Shown here piece after piece: positions 51,250 through 59,377 of a stretch of 64,000 nt of DNA. The stretch comes from Actinokineospora inagensis DSM 44258. Lineage in GTDB: Bacteria; Actinomycetota; Actinomycetes; Mycobacteriales; Pseudonocardiaceae. A program made the position numbers and the translations under genes. The number at the start of each line of letters is the position of its first letter. The stretch's first letter is position 1. The notes below the pieces were generated by a model. The model made no database searches. It was not told the DNA's origin and saw only the letters and a program-made list of their open reading frames with translations. Location: positions 1-64,000 of the forward strand of contig NZ_AXWW01000027.1 in assembly GCF_000482865.1 (NCBI RefSeq). The letters run 5' to 3'.

Positions 51250-51345
51250 TATGGGACGACCCCCGCCAGGGGGGAGGGGCGGGGGTCGTCAACGGGTTCA
51301 GCCCCGGGGGGTCGGACTGAACCGGCCCGGCTCGCGGCCGGGGTA
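51250..51345 (-). ncRNA. 6C small RNA
   Basis: On the minus strand two hairpins follow each other. The first (51295-51323) has stem GGTTCAG/CTGAACC and a loop containing CCCCCC. The second (51255-51290) has a perfect 13 bp stem GACGACCCCCGCC/GGCGGGGGTCGTC and a loop CCTCCCCCCT. Two stems with runs of six C in the loops define the 6C RNA. In M. tuberculosis the 6C RNA (B11) lies between Rv3660c and Rv3661, and here it lies between their homologues on the same strand. A -10-like TACAGT lies just upstream, near 51352. Confidence 0.88.
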
Positions 51346-51507
51346 GGCATACTGTATCCCCTCGGCGGCCCCGCTTGGCCACATACGGCAGAAGACACCC
51401 TGCCGAGTTCGGACTTCCCGGTTCCGTGACGGTCCGCACCGGCCGGGCCGTGCGCTTTCCACGTCATCGGGCGACATCCGGGCAACGGCCAACGCCGGGT
51501 GGGCTCC

Positions 51508-51513
51508 TATGCT
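51508..51513 (+). promoter_or_regulatory. -10 element for a leaderless HAD gene
   Basis: TATGCT ends seven bases before the GTG at 51520. This is the usual geometry for transcription beginning on the start codon. No ribosome binding site precedes the GTG. Confidence 0.55.
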
Positions 51514-51519
51514 GGCCCG

Positions 51520-52332
51520 GTGACCGAACCGCTGCCCGCGTCCGGCCGGGTGGCCGCGTTCTTCGACCTGGACAAGACCGTGATCGCCAAGTCGAGCGCG
51601 TTGGCCTTCAGCAGGCCGTTCTTCCAGGGCGGCCTGATCAACCGGCGGGGCGTGCTCAAGAGCGCCTACGCGCAGTTCGTGTTCGCGTCCTCGGGTGCCG
51701 ACGCCGATCAGGTCGAGCGGATGCGCGCGCACCTGACGGCGCTGTGCGCGGGCTGGGACGTGGAGCAGGTGCGGTCCATCGTGGAGGAGACGCTGCACGA
51801 CATCGTGGACCCGCTGGTGTACGCGGAGGCGGCGGAACTGGTGGCGCGGCACAAGGCGGACGGGCACGACGTGGTGGTCGTGTCGGCCTCCGGCGAGGAG
51901 ATCGTGGCGCCGATCGCGGCGATGATCGGGGCGACGCACAGCGTGGGCACCCGGATGGTCGCGGTGGCCGGGCGGTACACCGGGGAGATCGACTTCTACT
52001 GCTACGGCCCGAACAAGGCGACCGCGATCCGGGAGCTGGCCGAGCGCAACGGGTACGACCTCGACGTCAGCCACGCCTACTCGGACTCCAGCACGGACCT
52101 GCCGATGCTGGAGGCGGTGGGCAAGCCGTCGGTGGTGAACCCGGACCGCGGGCTGCGGAAGGTGGCGGCGGAGCGGGAGTGGCCGGTGTTGGCGTTCACC
52201 AAGCCGGTTTCGCTGCGCTCGCGGTTCCACGTCCCGTCGGGGACGGCGGTGGCGGTGACGGCCATCGGCCTCGGCGCGGTCGCGACGGCGGGGGCGGCCT
52301 GGTACGGGCTGCACCGCAAGCGCCGGAAGTAG
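51520..52332 (+). CDS. HAD-IB family phosphatase (SerB-like, Rv3661 type)
   Basis: This 270-residue protein has HAD motif I AAFFDLDKTVIAKSSA, motif II VVVVSASGEEI, a Lys in YGPNKATAI and motif IV SHAYSDSSTDLPML. A C-terminal hydrophobic segment (TAIGLGAVATAGAAWYGLH) could bind the membrane. It belongs to the HAD-IB group that includes phosphoserine phosphatase and acyl-phosphate hydrolases; the substrate is not known. The GTG at 51520 fits a leaderless mRNA; a GTG at 51499 in the same frame would overlap the -10. Confidence 0.88.
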   Translation: MTEPLPASGRVAAFFDLDKTVIAKSSALAFSRPFFQGGLINRRGVLKSAYAQFVFASSGADADQVERMRAHLTALCAGWDVEQVRSIVEETLHDIVDPLVYAEAAELVARHKADGHDVVVVSASGEEIVAPIAAMIGATHSVGTRMVAVAGRYTGEIDFYCYGPNKATAIRELAERNGYDLDVSHAYSDSSTDLPMLEAVGKPSVVNPDRGLRKVAAEREWPVLAFTKPVSLRSRFHVPSGTAVAVTAIGLGAVATAGAAWYGLHRKRRK

Positions 52333-52435
52333 CCGGGCGCAAGGGATCTTCGCGGGGCGGGCGGACCAGCGTACGCACACGGGCTGTCGCGGTCGACTCT
52401 TCCGGGGACCTTGACCGGTGCACCCTAAAGTGCCC

Positions 52436-52464
52436 TTGAAGTGACCTTCCTCACTGGGTAGAAA
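52436..52464 (+). promoter_or_regulatory. Promoter of the Ms1-like RNA
   Basis: TTGAAG and TAGAAA are separated by exactly 17 bases, predicting transcription start near 52471. No start codon with a ribosome binding site follows in the next 250 bases. Confidence 0.6.
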
Positions 52465-52470
52465 GGTGAT

Positions 52471-52720
52471 GCGGACCCCGAGTCGGCCAGGGACGAGGCG
52501 AAGAGAAGCCCCGAGCCACCCCGAGCGGGCTCCGTGCGCGGACACCGGAGCACCCACGCGCAGCACGCCGCGGGAGGCATGTCGTCAAGGGACTGCGTAC
52601 CGGGACGCCGGACGCCGAGGCCAGGTAGGTACGACTCGAGTTGCACGCTTGGTAGCCCGAGTGATTCGCGCAGACGGTTTTGGGCGGTCCCGCTCTCAGC
52701 GGGACCGCCTAATCGTTTTC
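52471..52720 (+). ncRNA. Ms1/MTS2823-like RNA (predicted)
   Basis: A strong promoter and a strong terminator (52683-52709) bracket about 250 bases with no protein frame of quality. The region lies directly after the Rv3661-like gene, which is where MTS2823, the M. tuberculosis relative of RNA polymerase-binding Ms1, is encoded. It contains many self-complementary segments, including GCCCCGAG and CTCGGC runs. Length is slightly below the 300 or so nt known for mycobacteria. The call rests on synteny and flanking signals, without a structural alignment. Confidence 0.6.
52683..52709 (+). terminator. Intrinsic terminator of the Ms1-like RNA
   Basis: A perfect 12 bp stem, GGCGGTCCCGCT and its complement, with a CTC loop, is followed by TAATCGTTTT. 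This is among the best intrinsic terminators in the window. Confidence 0.85.
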
Positions 52721-52850
52721 CGGCCAATCGTTTTCCGGCCGCCCCGCCGCCGTCCCACCCGACTTCCCCGCGTTGACCACCGCTCCCGGCACTGGGTAAC
52801 TTCACCGTGTAACCCCACTTGTGGTGAAGAACTCACGACAGGGAGACGCC

Positions 52851-54716
52851 GTGCCCACCCGCTGGTCTCTCGTCGCGGCGGTGGCCGCGAGCGCCTGCGC
52901 CACCACCGTCCTCACCAGCGCCGTGCTCCCGGTCGCCGCACCCGGCGGTACAGACGGTGCTGATGGCGTCAGCGGCGCGCACACCGGGCCGCGTGGCCCG
53001 ATCGGCCCCGAGGCGGTCATGAACCCCTGGATCGACGCCCAGTTGCACCGTCTCACCCTGGCGCAGAAGGTGGGTCAACTGTTCGTGGCCACCGTGTGGG
53101 GGAAGGCGGCGGACGAGGGCGATCCCACCAACCGGGCGCGCTACGGCGTGGACACCCCGGGCGAGGTCGTCCGGCGGTACCAGGTCGGCGGGGTCATCTA
53201 CTTCAACAACAGCTCGACCGACAACATCGATGGTCCGTCCCAGGTGGCCGCGTTCTCCAACGGTCTACAACGGGCGGCGCTCAGCGCGCCGCCCGGGTTG
53301 CCGTTGGTGATCTCCCTGGACCAGGAGGGCGGGAACGTCACCCGGGTGGGCGTGCCCGCGACCGAGTATCCCGGCGCGATGGCGGTCGGGGCGGGGCGCA
53401 GCCCGGCGGACGCGCGGACGCTGGCGGCGGTGACCGGCAACGAGCTGCGCGCGATGGGCGTGAACCAGGACTTCGCGCCGGTGGCCGACGTGAACTCGAA
53501 CCCGGCGAACCCGGTGATCGGCGCACGGTCGTTCGGTGCCGAACCGGATCTCGTGTCGGCGATGGTGACCGCGCAGGTGCGCGGCTACCAGGCGAGCGGC
53601 AAGCCGAGCGAGACGGTGTCCGCGGCGGCGAAGCACTTCCCGGGCCACGGTGACGCGGCGACCGACAGCCACACGGGGCTACCGGTCATCACCAGGACTG
53701 CCGAGCAGTGGCGCGCGATAGACCTACCGCCGTTCAAGGCGGCCGTGGCGGCCGGTGTCGACTCCATCATGACCGCGCACATCCAGTTCCCGAGCCTGGA
53801 CCCGACGGGCGTACCGGCGACCGTGTCCCGGCCGATCATCACCGGGTTGCTGCGCCAAGAGTTGGGGTTCCAAGGAGTTGTCGTCACCGACTCGCTGGCG
53901 ATGCAGGGGGTGCGGGAGATGTTCGGTGACGCCGAGATCCCGGTCTTGGCCTTGGCGGCCGGTGTCGACCAGTTGCTGATGCCGCCGGACCTCGCGCTGG
54001 CGGAGAACTCGGTGCTCGCGGCCGTCCGGTCTGGACGGCTCACCGAGCAGCGGATCGACGAGAGCGTGCGGCGGGTCTTGGCGTTGAAGTGGAAGCGCGG
54101 GATCGTGTCGAGCCCGCTGGTGGACGAACGGTCGGTCGACCGGCGGGTCGGCGCCAAGGAGCACCGGGCCGCCGTCCAGCGGGTCAGCGACCGGACGGTG
54201 ACCGTGCTCGACAACGACGGCACGCTTCCCCTGCGGTCGACGCCGGGGCACGTCCTCGTGGTCGGTGTGGGTGATCCGGCCACGCCCGACAACTCCCCCA
54301 ACGCGTTGGCGGCGATGATCGGCGCCCGCGGCGCGACCGCGACGTCGCTGCCCACCGGGACGAAGCCGACGGACGCCGTTGTCGCCCAGGCTGTCGCGGC
54401 GGCCAAAGCCAACGACCTCGTGGTGGTTTTGACCAACAACCTCGCCAACTACCCCACCCAACGCACGTTGCTGAGCAGCTTGTTGGGCACCGGGGTCCCG
54501 GTTGTCGCTGTGGCCACCCAGGTGCCATACGACGCCGGTTACGTCAACGCCCCCACGTGGCTGGCGACCTACTCGTGGCGCAACGTGTCGTTGGAGTCTC
54601 TTACCCGCGTGTTGTTCGGCGAGGCGATTCCGCGTGGGAAACTGCCGGTCGACGTGCCTGCGGATAGTCCATCCGGGACGATTCGCTATCCGTTCGGCCA
54701 TGGCCTGAGCTGGTAG
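52851..54716 (+). CDS. nagZ: Secreted beta-N-acetylglucosaminidase, GH3 (NagZ-type)
   Basis: This is a 621-residue exported enzyme that removes GlcNAc from peptidoglycan fragments. It has a signal peptide (VPTRWSLVAAVAASACATTV...). The GH3 domain has ISLDQEGG, KHFPGHGDAATDSH (the Asp-His dyad of NagZ) and the nucleophile Asp in VVVTDSLAMQGV. A C-terminal alpha/beta sandwich makes it resemble B. subtilis NagZ rather than the short enteric form. The GTG at 52851 has AGGGAG upstream. It heads the recycling operon. A dyad CTTCACC ... GGTGAAG (52800-52829) lies in front and may be regulatory. Confidence 0.9.
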   Translation: MPTRWSLVAAVAASACATTVLTSAVLPVAAPGGTDGADGVSGAHTGPRGPIGPEAVMNPWIDAQLHRLTLAQKVGQLFVATVWGKAADEGDPTNRARYGVDTPGEVVRRYQVGGVIYFNNSSTDNIDGPSQVAAFSNGLQRAALSAPPGLPLVISLDQEGGNVTRVGVPATEYPGAMAVGAGRSPADARTLAAVTGNELRAMGVNQDFAPVADVNSNPANPVIGARSFGAEPDLVSAMVTAQVRGYQASGKPSETVSAAAKHFPGHGDAATDSHTGLPVITRTAEQWRAIDLPPFKAAVAAGVDSIMTAHIQFPSLDPTGVPATVSRPIITGLLRQELGFQGVVVTDSLAMQGVREMFGDAEIPVLALAAGVDQLLMPPDLALAENSVLAAVRSGRLTEQRIDESVRRVLALKWKRGIVSSPLVDERSVDRRVGAKEHRAAVQRVSDRTVTVLDNDGTLPLRSTPGHVLVVGVGDPATPDNSPNALAAMIGARGATATSLPTGTKPTDAVVAQAVAAAKANDLVVVLTNNLANYPTQRTLLSSLLGTGVPVVAVATQVPYDAGYVNAPTWLATYSWRNVSLESLTRVLFGEAIPRGKLPVDVPADSPSGTIRYPFGHGLSW

Positions 54717-54720
54717 CGGT

Positions 54721-56418
54721 GTGGCGGCGGACATGCGCGCACGACTGGGCACGCTCGGGTCCGTTGTCGCTGTCGTGGCGATCATGGCGTTAACACCGGC
54801 AGCGGCGGATAGACCACACGGGCGGTTCGATCTGCCGATGACAGGCTTCGCGCCGCCGTCAACGGTCTTACACACAGGTAGCCCAGCCTCCGCTGGTCTT
54901 GATCCGACGCCGATAGCCCAGGTCGATGCCGCGATCGCCAAGAGCACGCTGTTCCCGGGCGCGGTAAGCCTGCTCGTGCACGACGGGGTCATCGTCGACC
55001 AGGTCGCCACCGGTAAGGCCGTGCGGTACGCGGACGCGACGACCGAGCTTCCCGCCGACGAGCAGGTACCGATGCGGCCGGACACGATCTTCGACATCGC
55101 CTCGCTGACCAAGCTGTTCACCTCGATCGCCGTGCTGCGCCTGGTCGACGACGGCAAGGTCGACGTCAACCGGCGGGTGTCGACCTACCTGCCGGAGTTC
55201 GGTGCCAACGGCAAGGAAGCCATCACCGTCGAGCAGTTGTTGACGCACACCTCGGGCCTGGAGCCGGATCTGCCGCTGTGGCAGGACTGGCCGGACAAGG
55301 CATCGCGGATCAAGGCGGTCATGGACGTCGCCCCGACGGCGCTACCGGGCACTGTCTACATCTACTCCGACCTGAACCTGATAACCCTGGGCGTGCTCGT
55401 GGAGCGAACCGGCGGCGAACCGCTGGACACCGTCGTTGCACAAAGGATTGCCAAGCCACTAGGGCTTAAAGACACCGGTTACCACCCTCCGCCCAGCAAG
55501 CTCGACAGGATCGCCGCCACCGAATACCAGGTAGCGCCACCGCGCGGCATGGTCCGTGGACAGGTACATGACGAGAACGCGTGGGCGCTAGGGGGCGTCG
55601 CGGGCCACGCGGGCATCTTCTCCACAGCGGCCGATCTAGCCGTAGTGGGTCAGGCGATCCTCAACGGCGGCAGCTACAAAGGCAACCGCATCCTGCGCGA
55701 GGACACCGTGCGGGCCATGCTGACCGACCACAACACCGCCTTCCCCGGCGACGCGCACGGCCTGGGCTTCGAACTCGACCAGCGCTGGTACATGGGTGGC
55801 CTGACCGGTCCCCGCACCGCCGGGCACACCGGCTTCACCGGCACCTCCCTGGTGCTCGACCCGGCATCCCGGTCGATCGCGGTGCTGCTGACCAATCGAA
55901 TCCACCCGGTGCGCGCCAACGGCTCGATCAACTCCGCCCGCACCGAGTTGGCGACCGCGCTCGCCCAGTCCCTCGCGGTCCGGCCGATCGCGGGCCCTAC
56001 CGACTGGTACACCGACACGGGCGGCGCGACGCTGAGCACCCCGGCGTTGGCGGCGACGGACGTCAGCTTCGCGGCCTTCGTCGACACGAACCCCGCGAGC
56101 GGGGTGGTCCTGGAGGCGAGCACCGACGGCGTTACTTGGCAACCACTCCGGATGACCGTCACCGGTCCGGGTGCGCCACCCGGTGAAGTCACCGCTTTGT
56201 CCGGTTCGGGACACCGCAGTTGGTGGACTGTCCACGCGATTGCGCCGACCGGGGAAGCTGTGACGCTTCGCTGGCGTTTTGTCACAGACGGTGGCACTCC
56301 CGGGCGAGGGGTGACGATTGATCGAATTCTTGTCACGGACAGTATCCGAATCCTGCTCAACGGTGAGAAACAACCCCACTTGATACGACCGGTCGAGTGG
56401 GAGGTCAAAACTCGTTGA
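54721..56418 (+). CDS. Beta-lactamase-fold serine amidase/peptidase (AmiE-like)
   Basis: The 565-residue exported protein has a signal peptide, then a class C beta-lactamase-type domain. SxxK is SLTK in FDIASLTKLFTS, YxN is YSDLN, and the third motif reads HTG (AGHTGFTGTS) instead of KTG. These features match B. subtilis AmiE, which removes the stem peptide from MurNAc in the recycling operon, and AmpH-type proteins. A beta-sandwich of about 130 residues follows the catalytic part. GTG at 54721 lies four bases past nagZ; an ATG at 54733 is equally possible. Confidence 0.85.
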   Translation: MAADMRARLGTLGSVVAVVAIMALTPAAADRPHGRFDLPMTGFAPPSTVLHTGSPASAGLDPTPIAQVDAAIAKSTLFPGAVSLLVHDGVIVDQVATGKAVRYADATTELPADEQVPMRPDTIFDIASLTKLFTSIAVLRLVDDGKVDVNRRVSTYLPEFGANGKEAITVEQLLTHTSGLEPDLPLWQDWPDKASRIKAVMDVAPTALPGTVYIYSDLNLITLGVLVERTGGEPLDTVVAQRIAKPLGLKDTGYHPPPSKLDRIAATEYQVAPPRGMVRGQVHDENAWALGGVAGHAGIFSTAADLAVVGQAILNGGSYKGNRILREDTVRAMLTDHNTAFPGDAHGLGFELDQRWYMGGLTGPRTAGHTGFTGTSLVLDPASRSIAVLLTNRIHPVRANGSINSARTELATALAQSLAVRPIAGPTDWYTDTGGATLSTPALAATDVSFAAFVDTNPASGVVLEASTDGVTWQPLRMTVTGPGAPPGEVTALSGSGHRSWWTVHAIAPTGEAVTLRWRFVTDGGTPGRGVTIDRILVTDSIRILLNGEKQPHLIRPVEWEVKTR

Positions 56419-56547
56419 CCTTCGGACGCTAACAATCCGCGTTCGGCCGGCGATGCGGTGGGCAAGCCCCCACCAGGGGTGACGACCGGTACGGACACAT
56501 TTGGGTAGCGTTGTCACCAGATGTCACGCACCGCCTTGTACTACCCC

Positions 56548-56558
56548 CTAACTGTTAG
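56548..56558. promoter_or_regulatory. Candidate operator in front of the MurR-type gene
   Basis: CTAAC-T-GTTAG is a perfect dyad 12 bases before the GTG start. RpiR-type regulators commonly bind near their own start. Confidence 0.45.
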
Positions 56559-56570
56559 TAAGTTTCCCAC

Positions 56571-57503
56571 GTGAGTGCGAGTCAAATGACGCCAGAACAC
56601 AGCGAGTCAAGCCCCCTGGTCCGCATTCGCTCCCTCCTGCCCGGCCTAGCCCGTGCGGAGCAGCGGGTGGCCAAGGTCGTGCTGGACAGCCCCTCCACCG
56701 TCGCCCGGCGGAGCATCACCGAGGTCGCCGAGGCCGCGGGCACCAGTGAGACCACGGTGACCCGGTTCTGCAAGGCGATCGGCGTCGGTGGCTACCCCGA
56801 ACTGCGGATCGCCCTTGCCGCGGACACGGCCCGCACGGCCGCCCGCGCCGACCGGGACCTCGGCGGTGAGATCGCCCCCGAGGACGACCTGAAGACCGTG
56901 GTCGGCAAGGTCACCTTCGCCGACGCGCGCGCCGTCGAGGAGACCGCAGAGCAACTCGACGTCGACGTGCTCGCCAAGGTCGTCGAGGCGGTCGCCACCG
57001 CGGGCAGGGTCGACGTCTACGGCGTCGGCGCCAGCGCGTTCGTGGCCGCCGACCTCCAGCAGAAACTGCACCGCATCGGCCGGGTCAGCTTCGCCTGGAA
57101 CGACACGCACATCATGCTGACCTCCGCCGCCGTCCTCGGCCCCGGCGACGTGGCCGTGGCCATCTCGCACACCGGCGCCACCGCCGACACGGTCGAGGCG
57201 CTGCGCACCGCCCGCGAACACGGGGCCACCACGGTCGCGCTGACCAACTACCCGACGTCCCCGGTCGCCGAGGTGGCCGACCACGTGCTCACCACCGCGG
57301 CCAGGGAGACCACCTTCCGGTCCGGGGCGACCGCCAGCCGGATCGCCCAACTGACCGTGGTCGACTGCCTGTTCATCGGGGTCGCCCAGCAGCACCTGGA
57401 CCAGTCCATCCGGGCGCTGGACTCCACCAGGGACGCGGTCGGCACGCACCGCCTGGAGACCAGGCACGACGGGCGGCGCAAGCCGAGGGAGAACGGGAAA
57501 TGA
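56571..57503 (+). CDS. murR: RpiR/MurR-family regulator with SIS domain
   Basis: This 310-residue regulator has an N-terminal HTH_6 domain (RSITEVAEAAGTSETTVTRFCKAIGVGGYPELRIAL) and a C-terminal SIS sugar-phosphate domain (VDVYGVGASAFVAADLQQKLHRIG and VAISHTGATADTVEALRTAREHGA). In this setting MurNAc-6-phosphate is the likely effector, as for E. coli MurR. It lies 152 bases after the AmiE-like gene, with its own promoter region, and 43 bases before murQ. Confidence 0.87.
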   Translation: MSASQMTPEHSESSPLVRIRSLLPGLARAEQRVAKVVLDSPSTVARRSITEVAEAAGTSETTVTRFCKAIGVGGYPELRIALAADTARTAARADRDLGGEIAPEDDLKTVVGKVTFADARAVEETAEQLDVDVLAKVVEAVATAGRVDVYGVGASAFVAADLQQKLHRIGRVSFAWNDTHIMLTSAAVLGPGDVAVAISHTGATADTVEALRTAREHGATTVALTNYPTSPVAEVADHVLTTAARETTFRSGATASRIAQLTVVDCLFIGVAQQHLDQSIRALDSTRDAVGTHRLETRHDGRRKPRENGK

Positions 57504-57546
57504 GACCGGGTGCGCGGGGAGACCGCGTCGGGGAGGGGGACCCGAG

Positions 57547-58473
57547 ATGACCGTGCCACGCCAGTCGGTCCACGTCGATTCCCCGACCGAGCGGCGCAAC
57601 CCGCGCACCACGGAGATCGACCGGATGTCGACGTTGGACATCCTCCGCACCATCAACACCGAGGACCAACTGGTCCCCGCCGCCGTCGGCGCGGCGTTAC
57701 CCCAGTTGGGCCGGGCGGTCGACATGGCCACCGAGGCCCTCCGCACCGGACACCGGGTGCACTACGTGGGGGCGGGGACATCGGGGCGGCTCGCGACGCT
57801 CGACGCGGCCGAACTGAGCCCCACGTACAACGTCCCCGACGGGTGGTTCGTCGTACACCACGCAGGCGGCGCGGGAGCCCTGCGGGAAGCCGTCGAAGGA
57901 GCCGAGGACGACGAACGAGCGGGCGCCGCGGAGATGAACCGCGACGCCAGGGCCGGGGACTTCGTGCTCGGACTCACCGCATCCGGACGAACCCCGTACG
58001 TACTGGCGGCACTGGCCGCCGCGCACGAACTGGGCGCGACGACCGCGTTGGTCTCCAACAACCCCGACGCCGTCCGCGCACCCGGCGTCGACCTGGTGAT
58101 CTCCGTGGACACCGGCCCGGAAGCGATCTCGGGATCGACGCGGATGAAAGCGGGAACGGCGCAGAAGATCCTGCTGACCACGTTCTCCACGGCGGTCATG
58201 GTGAAGATGGGGCGCACGTACTCGAACCTCATGGTGAGCATGCGGGCGACCAACGCGAAACTGCGTGGGCGGAGTCTGCGGATCTTGCGGGAGGCCACGG
58301 GGTCAGGGCAACAGGAGTGTGCTGCGGCTTTATTGGCGGCGCATGGGGATTTGAAGGTAGCGATGGTGCATTTACTGTCGGGGGTGGATGTACGGGACGC
58401 CGGGCGGGCGTTGGCTGAGGCTGGGGGGCATGTGCGGGCGGCGTTGGGGATGTTGGGGGCGCACGTTTTTTAG
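57547..58473 (+). CDS. murQ: N-acetylmuramic acid 6-phosphate etherase
   Basis: The 308-residue enzyme splits the lactyl ether of MurNAc-6-phosphate, giving GlcNAc-6-phosphate and lactate. GAGTSGRLATLDAAEL holds the sugar-phosphate loop and the catalytic Glu. EGAEDDERAG carries the second acidic site, and SGSTRMKAGTAQK is the family signature. The ATG at 57547 has GGAGGGGGA upstream. MurQ needs phosphorylated MurNAc, but no MurP, MurK or AmgK kinase is encoded in the window. Confidence 0.95.
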   Translation: MTVPRQSVHVDSPTERRNPRTTEIDRMSTLDILRTINTEDQLVPAAVGAALPQLGRAVDMATEALRTGHRVHYVGAGTSGRLATLDAAELSPTYNVPDGWFVVHHAGGAGALREAVEGAEDDERAGAAEMNRDARAGDFVLGLTASGRTPYVLAALAAAHELGATTALVSNNPDAVRAPGVDLVISVDTGPEAISGSTRMKAGTAQKILLTTFSTAVMVKMGRTYSNLMVSMRATNAKLRGRSLRILREATGSGQQECAAALLAAHGDLKVAMVHLLSGVDVRDAGRALAEAGGHVRAALGMLGAHVF

Positions 58474-58699
58474 CGTTCTCGTGTGGATGCTCTTGTGTGG
58501 ATGCTGGTGAGCTTGCTTGGTCGCCTTGGTTGTTTCGCCTTGGTTGTTTGACTGGCTTTGATCGTCTTGGGTTATGCCTTGATTGATTGCCCTGATTGTT
58601 CGCCTTGACTGTTGGTCTTCGTCGTTCGTTCTGTTCGTCCAGGTTTTCGTCTTGCTTTGTTCGTCTGAGTCGTTCGTCTGAGTCGTTCGTCTTGATTGT
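58474..58699. repeat. T-rich degenerate short-repeat region after murQ
   Basis: The plus strand has many CTTG, TTCG and TGTTCGCC elements, with two near copies of TCGTCTGAGTCGT at about 58665-58690 and repeats of GTGTGGAT(C/G)TTG. Base composition is visibly lower in GC than the surroundings. No gene is supported; a long minus-strand frame with Asn, Gln and Arg is a product of the bias. Confidence 0.6.
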
Positions 58700-58896
58700 T
58701 CGGTCTTGGCGTGTGGATCTTGATGTGTGGATCTTGGGCGCGGGTTTGTCGGTGTTTGAGGCTAGGCTGTGTATTCGGGTGCTTTGCTGGCGGTTGATCT
58801 TGGTGTGAGGGGGCACTGGGCCTCGGCTGCGCCTCGGGGTTCGGCCTGGTCGCCTTCGGCGACGCCGGCCTGGGGCGCCAGATTTTTCGGGCTGTG

Positions 58897-59043
58897 CCCG
58901 CTGGGGTGAAGTTGTTTTGTTTGGGGCCCCTGTGCGGTGGCCTGGGTAAGGCTAAAAGGCGGGGCCACTGGAAAGCGCGGCCTTACCCGCCGGCCGGCTT
59001 AGGCCACCGCCTCCCCCAAACAAAACAACTCCACCCCAGCGGG
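58897..59043. repeat. Palindromic element, copy 2 (147 bp)
   Basis: Ends are 30 bp inverted repeats (58897-58926 and 59014-59043) beginning CCCGCTGGGGTGAAG, with one mismatch between arms. The end sequence differs from copy 1 (CTGGGG against TTGTGG), but both arms of each copy match each other. This indicates compensating changes that keep the hairpin. Confidence 0.85.
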
Positions 59044-59046
59044 CGG

Positions 59047-59335
59047 TTGGCATCGGCGGGTTTCGAGGCGCGTGGGGCGGGTTGGCGGCCTTTGTTGATG
59101 GAGGGTGGGTTTTGAGGTGCGCGGTGCTGGTTGGTCGTGGTGCCTCGTCGATGTGGGGTGGGGTTTTGAGACGCGCGGGGTGGGTTGGCGGCCTTTGTCG
59201 ATGTGGGTGGGGTTTTGAGACGCGCGGGGTGGGGTGGAGCTTCGTCGATGGCTTGGGGGGTTTGAGGCGCGCAGGGTGGGGGTGTCGCTTGGTTGATGGG
59301 GCTTGGGTTTCGAGGCGCGCGGTGGGGGTGTGGTT
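59047..59335. repeat. Tandem minisatellite, period about 45-52 bp
   Basis: About six imperfect units share GGGTTTTGAG(G/A)CGCGC, then GGTTGGCGGCCTTTGTCGATG or a variant. The same unit occurs about four times, inverted, at 44760-44930. The repeat is adjacent to the palindromic element in both copies. Confidence 0.7.
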
Positions 59336-59377
59336 CTTGCGCGGGCGCGGGTGGGGTGTCGTGTGTGGACAGTGGTG

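Larger units (their letters stand above)
58700..59340. repeat. Long inverted repeat, copy 2 (noncoding)
   Basis: This block corresponds to the reverse complement of 44735-45262. It has the same order: the segment with TAGGCTGTGTATTC and GAGGGGGCACTGGGCCTCGG, the palindromic element, then tandem units containing GTCGATG-TGGG-GGTTTTGAGGCGCGC. The tandem part is longer here, about six units from 59060 to 59330. Confidence 0.85.
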
